From: Bradyrhizobium sp. CSA112 | GTDB taxonomy: Bacteria > Pseudomonadota > Alphaproteobacteria > Rhizobiales > Xanthobacteraceae | Direction of reading: 5' to 3' | Length of the DNA: 64,000 nt | NCBI RefSeq assembly: GCF_029051645.1 | Contig: NZ_JAACFS010000006.1 | Location: 219,064-283,063, forward strand | Shown here: positions 1 through 8,198 of the stretch, in pieces | Position numbering within the stretch: position 1 is the first letter of the stretch | Layout: every line of letters starts with the position of its first letter | Notes under the pieces: model-generated | The model's database searches: none | Told to the model about the DNA's origin: nothing | The model's input: the letters and a program-made list of their open reading frames with translations, nothing else | Made by a program: the position numbers and the translations under genes

Positions 1-1052
1 AAGCTCTGCTTCTGTCCTTCTGATAGCTGGCTTTCGAATACATGGAGCGCGGCTTGAATTGGGCGCTTCTCGTCGCTGCCAGGACCGGCTCCGAAGGCAG
101 GATCAAGTAATGTCGCGAATCCTCCTTTCAGTGCCTCCTCTCCGCCAATTGTGCAATTGGGCTCAGTCGACCCGTCTGCTATGGGAACGGTTTGGACGAG
201 ATGATCGATCGGGTTGTTGCGGATGTCCCAAATGGTGAAGGCAATAACCGCGCAGCCGGCTGTCGTGGCATCCTTCAAGCGGACCTGGAATGTCACGTGT
301 CCTGCGGCGACTTCGTTCGAAAAGTCCGCGACCTGCATCTTCCCGCTTCGAAAGTTGGCAATCAGTTGGTGCTCTACCTTGGCGCTACGGTTTTGTGACC
401 TAATCAACTTTCGACGATTGATCTGCATCGATTTCTCTCGTGGCTCGTCGATCAAAATTTGCGAGGTCACTGTCACTGGCCGTATTATCAGCTCGACAGG
501 TTCTTGCGGCGCGCTTTCGAGATATCGTTGAACTGCTGGTGAGATCTCGGTGCCCGCGGCATTCGTCGCCCGAATCTGACTGTAGTTGTAAGCCGAGAGA
601 TCCAGAACCAGCGTGTAAGAAGCATTTGACTTGGCATTGAGCTTGGCGTCCTTCTCGGTGCCGCGAGTGAAAAAGGTATTCCAGTAAACCCCCTGGACCG
701 CCCGCGCCGCGAATAAAGGTGACGCCGAGGGAGTGGGGATCAACGGCGGCACTTCTCCTCGCGGTACATCCGAATTGCTTTGGCGAGCACGTTGGCACGG
801 CCGACATCTCTCGGCACCAGCTTCCATGCGTGTCCAATCCGAATACATGACTTGCACCGATCGCTTGCCTGTGTCTGGATCGGTACATAGCGCGGTCGAA
901 TAGAAGTCGGTTGGCGCTTTGAAAGCCTCGCAGCCGCGCAAGATCGCGCCGCTACTGGAATGGATCGCGCAGAAGCACTCATCAGCGCGAGCCGCATGAC
1001 AAACAATCCCGACAATTCCGAGGATCATCATTACCGCTGCTGCTCTCGACAT
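1..1052 (-). CDS. Secreted protein coupled to the TPR-CHAT gene (C-terminus beyond window)
   Basis: An open frame runs from an ATG at 1052 to the window edge without a stop, about 350 codons. The N-terminus (MSRAAAVMMILGIVGI, then HAARADECFC) is a Sec signal peptide followed by a Cys-rich start, with a further CRPC around residue 90, so the product is probably exported. The start is supported by GAGGGG about five bases upstream, lying in the last codons of the CHAT gene. Only 6 bp separate the two genes, so translation is probably coupled. The visible part has no domain I recognise. It could be a substrate, a regulator or a second CHAT protein whose domain lies outside the window. The frame is missed by ORF callers that need a stop codon. 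Confidence 0.75.
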   Translation of the reverse strand, partial: MSRAAAVMMILGIVGIVCHAARADECFCAIHSSSGAILRGCEAFKAPTDFYSTALCTDPDTGKRSVQVMYSDWTRMEAGAERCRPCQRARQSNSDVPRGEVPPLIPTPSASPLFAARAVQGVYWNTFFTRGTEKDAKLNAKSNASYTLVLDLSAYNYSQIRATNAAGTEISPAVQRYLESAPQEPVELIIRPVTVTSQILIDEPREKSMQINRRKLIRSQNRSAKVEHQLIANFRSGKMQVADFSNEVAAGHVTFQVRLKDATTAGCAVIAFTIWDIRNNPIDHLVQTVPIADGSTEPNCTIGGEEALKGGFATLLDPAFGAGPGSDEKRPIQAALHVFESQLSEGQKQS

Positions 1053-1058
1053 GTCCCC

Positions 1059-4000
1059 TCACTCGATGAGGATGTATGGCGCCCAGATGCGAGGATCTTT
1101 GAGTTTGTCGTCCTTGAGATAGGCAAGCTGGATGTCACGTAGCGCCTTGGCGGGATCGCTGCGCGACTGGCTTAGCCAAGTCTTATAAAACTTACTCATG
1201 AAGTCGCGCGCCTCGCCGTCATTGAGCGGCCACAGGGTCACCAGCACGTTGCGGGCCCCAGCAGTCCGCAGCGCCCGCACTAGCCCGTAGACCCCCTCCG
1301 AATAGTCGAGGCTGCCCCGGGCCGTATCGCAGGCCGAGAGCACCACAAGTTCGCTACCATCGAGATTGAGCCCCTGCGCTTCGAGCGCGAACAGGATGCC
1401 GTCCGCTGCGTTGCCTTCCAACTCGCGGTTGGCCCCGGCGAGCGCGATACCTGATAGGAGCATGGGCTCACGCACCGCGTTCGGGCGGGTGATCCCCGCC
1501 AGTGCGATACCCGACGGAAGCATCTGCTCGTGCTCATTCGGGAGATAGAAGCCGTGGGTCGCCAAATGCAGGACCCGCGGCGGTGATTCGAGCGCCATCA
1601 GTCGGGCCTTGCTAGCGTCCGCGCCCAACCAAGCGTCCGCCGGCTCGTCCTTGCGCCCCAACTGATACCACTCCTTGACTTCGACCGCCTCCTCACCGCT
1701 GGCTGGAAGCTTTTTGAAGTCACGAAGCGTTCTCGCCGCACGGGTGAGCGCATCCTTGCGGTCTGCGACAAGGACGCTGTCAGGCTTTCCTACTTCCAGT
1801 GTACCGAAATCGATGCCACCAAGCGCTAATAAACCGCGCGCAGGCTTATCGGGATCGAGGCGTAGCAGATCGCGCCCGCTCTGCAGCAGGCGCAGCTGCT
1901 GCCGCTCCGCCCAGTAACGGCCATCGGCAAGCTTAAGCCGCGCGAACGGGATAAGATTTAGGAACCCGTCGGGCGCAATATAGACGGACGTTGCGCCGGC
2001 GACCTTATCCTCGAACCGGGCGAACAGCTTTTGGTACAGCGCCGCTGCCGCCTCGTCAGTGAGTCCTGCCGGCGGCTGACCAAGCTCCGAGACTGGGCCA
2101 AGATCGGCTACCACCGGCTCATCGGAGCCGGCCAGCAACACTGCCGCGAAGTGCGGCTCCTCATCCAACCTCCCTGTTCGAAAATCAACCAGCTGGAATT
2201 GGCGGAACTCCACCAGCACCGCGCCGATTGGCAGAGCCGTTCGCAGATCATCGAAACTGGCGGTCAAGACGCGCAGATGGTCCTTGTAGTCACGACTGAC
2301 CTCGCCGAGCGCCCGTTGCTTGGTCTCCCATGCCTGCAGCGCCTCGTCGTACGTGCCGGAGGTGCCTTGCGCCGCGCCCGACAGTGCGCTTCGCCACGCA
2401 CCCACCAGCGACAAGCGCAGCCTGCCGACCTCGTCCGCAAGCGCCCGCACCCGCGGATCTGCCGACCGCCGGGCCAGCCGCGCTAGATAGGCTTCCTCCT
2501 CCCCCTGAAGAAGTTTGAAGCGCAACATCACGCTGCCGCCAAGCCGGCGCGCATCGCTACTGCCATGCCCCGTCGCCAGGGACAATACGACGTTCTGGAA
2601 GTTGGCACGCGAAGACACGAGCTGGCGGCGCACGGCGCCGGCCTCGGTGCTGTTGACTTCCTGGCCGATCCAGTCGAGCAGATGCGGCTCCATCTCCTGC
2701 AGCATTCGTGCCGCTTCGCCTAAACGGCCCGAGTTAACCAGAGGGGTCGTCATATTGAGCTGTACCAGCAAAGTATTTGGATGGCGCGGCCCAAGCGCCT
2801 CACGGGCGGCCTCTAGCACTTCCTGATAAAGCGACACTGCGTCGCCGTGGCGGCCCAGAGAGGTGTAGAGAGCGGCCAGATTGTTGACGCTGGTTAGTGT
2901 GTCCGGGTGGTGGAGCCCTAGCACCTCGCGCCTTTCCTGCAGTACCTCCTGATACAGCGGTTCCGCCTCGGTGTAGCGGCTTTGGAAATAATAGAGAGAG
3001 GCCAAGTTGTTGCGCCTCATTAGCGTGTTTGGATGGCGAGGCCCGAGCGCCTCGCGACTTGCTTCCAGTAGCTCCCGATATCCCTCGTGCGCCTTGTCGT
3101 AGTAGCCGTTCTCCTGGTAGAGCCACGCCAGGTTATGGAGGATGAGGAGAGTGTTTGGATGGTGGGGTCCAAGCGCCTCGCGGGAAGTCCTTAGTACTTC
3201 CTGATACAGCGGTTCCGCTTCGTCGTAGCGGCCCTGATCGCCGTAGAGAGCAGCCAGGTTACTGAGGCTGAGCAGGGTGTCCGGATGGCGAGGCCCAAGC
3301 ACCTCGCGCCTACCGTGCAGCGCGTCCTGCAACAGCCGTTCCGCCTCGCCATAGCGACCCCGGGCCTGGTAGAGACCGGCCAGGTTGTCCTGGCTGACCA
3401 GGGTCTGTGGATGGCGCAGGCCAAGCACCTCGCGCCTCTCCTCCAGCGCCTCCTGAAACAGCTGTTCCGCTTCGCCGTAGCGGCCCTGATCGAGGTAGAG
3501 CATGGCCAGGTTGTTGAGGCTGAGGAGGGTATCAGGATGGCGAGGCCCGAGCACCTCGCGCCTCCCCTGCAGTGCTTCCTCAAACAGTGGTTTCGCTTCG
3601 CCGTAGCGTCCCCGAGCTTGGTAGAGGCCGGCCAGATTGTTTAAGCCGTTAAGGGTGTCCGGATGGCGGGGGCCAAGCGCCTCGCGCCTCTGCTGCAGCG
3701 CTTCTTGAAGCAGCGGTTCCGCCTCGCCGTAGCGTCCCTGAGTCTTGTAGAGAGAGGCCAGACTGTTGAGGCTGTTCAGAGTGCTCGGATGGCGGGACCC
3801 GAGCACCTCGCGCCTTCCCTGCAGCGCTTCCCGATATTGCGATTCCGCCGCGTCGTAGCGGCCCTGATTCTCGTAGAGGTTGGCGAAATTGTGGAAGCTG
3901 GCGAGGGTATCTGGATGGCGAGGCCCAAGTACCTCGCGCCTCTTCTCCAGCGCTTCCTGAAACAGCGGCTCCGCTTTATCGTAGCGGCCCTGAAGATTGT

Positions 4001-4268
4001 AGAGCATTGCCGCGCTGTTGAGGCTGTTCAGGGTCCGTGGGTCCCGATCGCCAAATGCCCCTCGCGCCAGTGCGAGCGCTTTTTCAGCCGGCGCAATTCC
4101 CTTTGAATACTCGCCTGCTTGATACGCCTTGCTTACCTGCGCGTTCAACGATTGCCATTGCTGCGAGACATCGGCCCACTGCGCGTTGGACGGCGAGACC
4201 ACCATCATTGCGAGCGCCGCTGAGCATGCAAGCCAGCACAGGCGGGACCACCTCGATCTACGCGGCAT
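1059..4268 (-). CDS. Secreted TPR-repeat CHAT-domain (caspase-like) protein
   Basis: 1069 residues. A signal peptide (residues 1 to about 29, ending SNAQ) suggests export. About eleven kinesin-light-chain-type TPR units of 42 residues follow (roughly 60-540), each carrying a variant of LGPRHPDTL and GRYGEAEPL. A linker leads to a C-terminal CHAT domain (about 680-1069). The predicted Cys protease dyad is present: His905 in LHLATHGF and Cys980 in VVLSACDTARG. The final GARNVLVTLWPLND block is typical of the family. The start ATG has AGAGGAG upstream. A short internal duplication (SGIALAG twice, about residues 920-945) lies between His and Cys. CHAT proteins usually cleave partner proteins on a signal sensed by their repeats; the target here is not known. 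The coupled downstream gene is the obvious candidate partner. Confidence 0.93.
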   Translation of the reverse strand: MPRRSRWSRLCWLACSAALAMMVVSPSNAQWADVSQQWQSLNAQVSKAYQAGEYSKGIAPAEKALALARGAFGDRDPRTLNSLNSAAMLYNLQGRYDKAEPLFQEALEKRREVLGPRHPDTLASFHNFANLYENQGRYDAAESQYREALQGRREVLGSRHPSTLNSLNSLASLYKTQGRYGEAEPLLQEALQQRREALGPRHPDTLNGLNNLAGLYQARGRYGEAKPLFEEALQGRREVLGPRHPDTLLSLNNLAMLYLDQGRYGEAEQLFQEALEERREVLGLRHPQTLVSQDNLAGLYQARGRYGEAERLLQDALHGRREVLGPRHPDTLLSLSNLAALYGDQGRYDEAEPLYQEVLRTSREALGPHHPNTLLILHNLAWLYQENGYYDKAHEGYRELLEASREALGPRHPNTLMRRNNLASLYYFQSRYTEAEPLYQEVLQERREVLGLHHPDTLTSVNNLAALYTSLGRHGDAVSLYQEVLEAAREALGPRHPNTLLVQLNMTTPLVNSGRLGEAARMLQEMEPHLLDWIGQEVNSTEAGAVRRQLVSSRANFQNVVLSLATGHGSSDARRLGGSVMLRFKLLQGEEEAYLARLARRSADPRVRALADEVGRLRLSLVGAWRSALSGAAQGTSGTYDEALQAWETKQRALGEVSRDYKDHLRVLTASFDDLRTALPIGAVLVEFRQFQLVDFRTGRLDEEPHFAAVLLAGSDEPVVADLGPVSELGQPPAGLTDEAAAALYQKLFARFEDKVAGATSVYIAPDGFLNLIPFARLKLADGRYWAERQQLRLLQSGRDLLRLDPDKPARGLLALGGIDFGTLEVGKPDSVLVADRKDALTRAARTLRDFKKLPASGEEAVEVKEWYQLGRKDEPADAWLGADASKARLMALESPPRVLHLATHGFYLPNEHEQMLPSGIALAGITRPNAVREPMLLSGIALAGANRELEGNAADGILFALEAQGLNLDGSELVVLSACDTARGSLDYSEGVYGLVRALRTAGARNVLVTLWPLNDGEARDFMSKFYKTWLSQSRSDPAKALRDIQLAYLKDDKLKDPRIWAPYILIE

Positions 4269-4799
4269 CGCTCGCTCCTCTTGTTACTTTGCAACAAGTA
4301 CTCGGCAGCACACGGACCAGCTCATCTGATCCCAAAGTACGATCACGACCAGAAGGTCGGCCGCCGTGCCCTCTTGAATAGGCGCAGCAGGAACGGTCGG
4401 ATCTGATTGTGCAACGGGCAGCCGACAACAGCCGGCCGCCAGATTAGCAGGCGCTCGCTGCAGGCGGTTGATCGAACGGTGATCAAGGATTTGCGGAGCT
4501 CCCAGCCGCTCAGCGGGTTGGGCACAGCGTACGGGTAAAAGTCGCGTTCGACGGGCAGCCCTTGAGCGGCGATTAGCCCAGCGCCGAGGTGGGCGACTAT
4601 ATCTCGTCGTATCGAAGGTCGGGTCGTCATCTCCTGCTCCATGAGGCGGACGACGCTTCGGACGATCACAGAAAGAAAGAGTAGCACATTTCGTGCCGGG
4701 CGGCGTGAACGGGATCACAATCGGAAAGGGATTTGTGGGCGCAGTCGGAGTATTGCTTCGGCGAATGCAGCCTGAGCACCTCGATGTGCATACGGCTGG
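4269..4799. other. Intergenic stretch, no convincing gene
   Basis: Minus-strand frames here (for example 4343-4687) have no recognisable domain and no clear ribosome-binding site. The stretch separates the intact CHAT gene from its decayed relative and probably holds the intact gene's promoter. I could not pick a -35/-10 pair with confidence. Confidence 0.4.
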
Positions 4800-5045
4800 G
4801 AATAAATATTTGCTGCGAGCGCTCAGGATGCCGCCTGCTCCCTTACCTTCGAGCTCGCGGTTCGCACCTGCGAGCGCGACACTTGGTGGCAGCATCGGCT
4901 CGCGCATCTCGCTCGCGAGAGAAGCCATGGGTCGCCAGATGCAGAACCCGCGGCTGCGAGTTCAGCGCCATCAGCCGCTCCTTGCTGGCGCCCTCCCCAA
5001 CCAGGCGTCCGCCGGCTCGTCCTTGCGCAGCCGCCGTTGTGATCC
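4800..5045 (-). pseudogene. Decayed CHAT-domain fragment
   Basis: Three minus-strand frames together match the C-terminal part of the intact CHAT gene next door. RKDEPADAWLG is in one frame, SKERLMALNSQPRVLHLATHG in a second, and REPMLPPSVALAGANRELEG in a third. The order is the same as in the intact protein, but at least two frameshifts separate the pieces. The Cys half of the dyad is not found and the TPR array is missing. It is a relic of a second copy lying upstream of the intact gene in the same orientation. Confidence 0.85.
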
Positions 5046-5582
5046 CGAACTATAGAACCGGTGCTCTTAGTCGGGAATTACAAGAACTTTCAATGAGATG
5101 AATTGTACGCCGCTAACCAACTGCTACCGCTTTGCTACCTGAGGCCGTTCGATCCGTGTCCTACCCACCGCACCTTGACTGTCCATGGCTGTAACGCTGG
5201 CGCCCCAAAGGATCCTGTATTTCGGTCCAGCCATGCCATAAACCACCAGTCACGGAAGGCGTCCCTTTCCTCGTACTCCGCGTCACATTGCTGGCGAACC
5301 ACTTCGCGGCCGCGGTCAACAGCTCGTTTTTCTTCACAACACCGGCGTCCGCGGCAAGAAGGCCGCTCCGGCGCCCTGGTTCGGGATCGGTTATCGGAAG
5401 CTTGCGTGCGAGGACCCAGGGCCCGACGCCAACATCGCCGCTCCTGCGGAGCGGGACGCCAGCGGCCGGCGGTCGCGTTCAGCCCAATGGGAATCCCGCC
5501 GCTGGCTTCGGCGACGCTTAGGTGATCCTGAGATTTGGCTAAGTGCCGGATGAGCTGAGTGTTCCGGGATAGCCATCTGCGG
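5046..5582. other. No supported gene
   Basis: Open frames at 5103-5525 and 5288-5521 (plus) are rich in Arg, Pro and Gly, as expected for chance frames in GC-rich DNA, and lack ribosome-binding sites. I recognise nothing here. Confidence 0.35.
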
Positions 5583-6092
5583 TCAGCCTGGCAGCTCGAC
5601 GCCCTCGGGCAAGTCGTCTTGGTCGATCTTTACCTCGAGCCGAAAGCCGTGCAGCGTCGCCCGCCTACGGCTGAACTTTGTGCCGCGCATTGCCATAAAC
5701 TTGAAGCGCTCGCCGATCATCATCTGCAAGATCGGCAGCAAGGCGTCCTGCGGTATCGAGACCAATCCCGTGACAGGGTCGCCGTATCCATCGAGCGATC
5801 CGACACCAAACGGCGTGAACTGCTTCCGCCCTTCAGGATCAAGATCGCGGGAAGGCAGCAGGGTCACCTCGATCTGATCGCTTTTCAGGTCCTTTGGATT
5901 TAGAAGTCTCCCCCGGATGTGGAGGTGGCGGAATTCGTGGTAGGGATCGATCGCCTGTCGCTCCATGTTGAGACTGAGCGAATAGCGCCAATCCCAGCCT
6001 TCGATGGCGACGATGTAGTCGACGAGTTCCTCGCGCGGCTGGCGCCCTCGCCTCTTTATCGCGGACTTCTTTGGCTTCGGTTCGGCAATCAT
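5583..6092 (-). CDS. Hypothetical protein, 169 aa
   Basis: A basic N-terminus (KPKKSAIKRRGR) is followed by a soluble mixed alpha/beta sequence with no signal peptide or membrane segment (VDYIVAIEGWDWRYSLSLN, then IEVTLLPSRDL). Composition is protein-like throughout. The start codon overlaps the stop of the preceding gene as ATGA (6089-6092), so the two are probably translated together. I do not recognise the family. A DNA- or RNA-contacting role for the basic start is possible but speculative. Confidence 0.75.
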   Translation of the reverse strand: MIAEPKPKKSAIKRRGRQPREELVDYIVAIEGWDWRYSLSLNMERQAIDPYHEFRHLHIRGRLLNPKDLKSDQIEVTLLPSRDLDPEGRKQFTPFGVGSLDGYGDPVTGLVSIPQDALLPILQMMIGERFKFMAMRGTKFSRRRATLHGFRLEVKIDQDDLPEGVELPG

Positions 6093-6280
6093 CGCAAGCG
6101 ACCGCTCGTTATCTGGAATGACGGTGGGAGGCTATCCCAGTCGGCAGCCGGCGAGCTTATCACCTCGTACTTGGGCTTCCCCATCATCGCGACATCCTGC
6201 CGAATCTCGCAGCCAGTGACTTCGCCCTTGTCGGAAATCCGATCGTTACTGTCTTGATCTTGGAGCGCTGCGCGGACCAT
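6089..6280 (-). CDS. Small hypothetical protein, 63 aa, first gene of a pair
   Basis: A short soluble frame ending in an ATGA overlap with the 169-aa gene. The overlap is the main support. The residues (GKPKYEVISSPAADWDSLP) look coding, but no domain is recognised, and the start is uncertain because no strong ribosome-binding site precedes 6280. Confidence 0.5.
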   Translation of the reverse strand: MVRAALQDQDSNDRISDKGEVTGCEIRQDVAMMGKPKYEVISSPAADWDSLPPSFQITSGRLR

Positions 6281-6535
6281 AGCATTAGTATCCAGAAACC
6301 TGTTCGTGCCCGCACTCGACAGTTAGTTATTTACTATACGAAATTCGAAAAGGAGCATCCCATGACGAACGACGGAGGCACCCTCCTCCGCAAATTTCAC
6401 TAACTGCTCGGGACGACATGCATTTTTCTAGTAGAGCATCCGAAACCACGGTCGTAGCCTACGGTGCCGTAAGTTCCGGGCCGACCTCATCATAGCGCGC
6501 CAACACGAGGACCACCCCACGGCCAAGTCGAACTG
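6281..6535. other. Intergenic, with a 13-codon frame
   Basis: A 13-codon frame beginning ATGACGAACGAC at 6361 has AAGGAG upstream but ends almost at once. It may be the 5-prime stub of a lost gene or a leader peptide. Nothing else is visible. Confidence 0.3.
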
Positions 6536-6778
6536 GTGTACACGGTCTTGAGTTATATCTTTTCGTCACGCGACCAACTACATCACAGCGCTGCCGGCGA
6601 ACGAGCCGCCCTGCCCGAATGGCAGGCCGCGATCGTGGCGGATCTCAGCGGGCCGACGATGTTTGCGCGCATCGGCGTCATGCGAGCGCTGAACCGGCAC
6701 CGCTTCGAGCGGATGTCCGCTCCAAGCAAGAAGCGCGCGAAAGCTTATAGGATTATCTCGGCATGTCAGCCATCATGA
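6536..6778 (+). pseudogene. Probable remnant of a small conserved protein
   Basis: The middle (PEWQAAIVADLSGPTMFARIGVMRALNRH spread over about 30 residues) resembles a small protein family I associate with Bradyrhizobium, but the expected C-terminal part is absent and the flanks look random. No ribosome-binding site precedes the frame. I treat it as a relic; the family memory is weak. Confidence 0.35.
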
Positions 6779-7008
6779 CGGCGAAGCCGCAGCCGCTTTC
6801 GTTCCCGTGCCACCATTATGTCAAGGACCGCGACGATAGCGGCCCATAGCCCCAAACCCGCTACGCCCATAATGAAGAACGTTGCTTCGTTCATCGGACA
6901 AGACCCATCTGGCCCCGCCTATGAACGTTTGAACAGTTTTACTCGTTCCAGATTATCGGTAAGTTCCTTTAAATTCTGGCGCCTCGCAGGAACTAGCGGA
7001 GAGCGAAA

Positions 7009-7200
7009 ATGGCTGAAAGAATCGATGTTGAGGTTATCGGCAAATCGCAGTTTGAAGTCGCCTACGACATGGCGAGGTTCATTCTCATCAATATGGAAGG
7101 TCGTCGGGTGAAAAGTCTAAAGCGACAAGAACTCTTGCATCTGGTAGCTGACTGCATCGAGGCCTTGCGCGGCATCAGGGTCAAGGAGATTGTCAGCTAA
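7009..7200 (+). CDS. Small hypothetical protein, 63 aa
   Basis: Soluble and predicted mainly helical (FEVAYDMARFILINMEG, LLHLVADCIEALRGI). GGAGA lies about six bases before the ATG. No membrane segment, no recognised domain. Flanked by gene relics on both sides, so it stands alone as a transcription unit. Confidence 0.65.
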   Translation: MAERIDVEVIGKSQFEVAYDMARFILINMEGRRVKSLKRQELLHLVADCIEALRGIRVKEIVS

Positions 7201-7429
7201 AAAGTGAGGCTGGGACCTGCGTGTCATAGGATGCTGCTGACAACAACCGCCGAGTCTCCGCGGCGCGCCGTTGTTCAGCGACCCACGTCGGCTTTGGGTC
7301 TTGGCCGTGTAAAAACGCCTAGGGACGCTCCTCGCCCACGCGGATACACAGTGTAGTATCCTCTGCGTCCTCCAGTTGTTGATCCATTCTCCGTTATGCA
7401 GTTGATGGATTGCAGCTTCATGCAGTCAG

Positions 7430-7840
7430 GCATAGCTGCATAGGATTCCCTCCAGAGCGTACCCGTTCTTCCTATCCGATCTTGGTGTCCCCAATGGAGG
7501 GGAGCGGTAGCTTGTTCTGGTGGCGACGATGGCACTGGCTTTTTCAGGACACCGCAAAAAAAGAAGCGCTGCATGTCCAGGCATACTCGACCCGACTAGG
7601 TGTGCTCGCGGGATCGATAGGCCACACATGGCTGCGGGAGCTTCCAACCAGAGGAGACAGCTCTTCAGGAATGTCACTGGGTGGCAGTCCGCGACCATTG
7701 TAAGTTGTGCATCGGTAGTTGCGGGCAAGGTGTCGAACCTGCAAGTCCCAGGCACGGGAGTCGAATTCGAATCCATGACGAAAGGGAATTGGATAACCGT
7801 GACCGTTCCCGAAGCGGTATAAGGCATTCCAATTGTCCCC
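7430..7840 (-). pseudogene. Frameshifted alpha/beta hydrolase
   Basis: Two minus frames rebuild the first half of an alpha/beta hydrolase. One carries GYPIPFRHGFEFDSRAWDLQV and NYRCTTYNGRG (oxyanion-hole loop and first strands). The next carries IPRAHLVGSSMPGHAALLFL, where the nucleophile elbow normally reads G-x-S-x-G but here is GSSMPG. The frame changes near 7650. No C-terminal half with the catalytic Asp/His is seen, so the gene is truncated and inactive. Confidence 0.75.
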
Positions 7841-8198
7841 ATTCGAGCTCGTATCCCGCGGCACATGCATTATGAGGGACAGACGTCCGTTTAGAGGGTG
7901 TCGATCGCCGCCGGAGTGAATTCGACACCCCGTGAGCGGCGTAACCGCTCCGTTGAGGTTGAGGAAAGCTACGCCACGCAAGGCGATTTTAGAAGAAACT
8001 AGGCGCAATTCTCTCTCTGCGCTCCGTCAGCGCAGCGCGCGGCCGCTCTTGGTTTTGGGCCGGCTTGGTGGTTCGAAAGTCTAACCGAATTGTCCGGAAA
8101 TGGTTCCTTTCTGCGGGACTCGTTAGCTGTCAGGAACTAATCCGGCACGTACGGCATTCGTATTTCAGTCTCTGTTTTTGCCTGTGTCCCCCACATCC
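7841..8198. other. Upstream region of glgE
   Basis: Contains the start of the decayed hydrolase and then about 200 bases before glgE. No clear ribosome-binding site or terminator hairpin was found. The glgE promoter should lie here but I cannot place it. Confidence 0.3.

Noticed and set aside
2800..4110. Regular 126-bp repeats considered as a CRISPR-like or minisatellite array
   Set aside because: They are in-frame TPR units of one protein, with no unique spacers.
1059..4268. Assignment to the type III-E CRISPR TPR-CHAT (Craspase) protease
   Set aside because: No gRAMP/Cas7-11 gene or CRISPR array is nearby, and the signal peptide argues for export.
7275..8008. Intact gene on the minus strand before glgE
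   Set aside because: Hydrolase motifs are split between frames and the second half is missing, so it is a relic.
8178..8198. TTG start for glgE
   Set aside because: Only seven codons upstream of a good ATG, without a ribosome-binding site; GlgE proteins do not need the extra residues.
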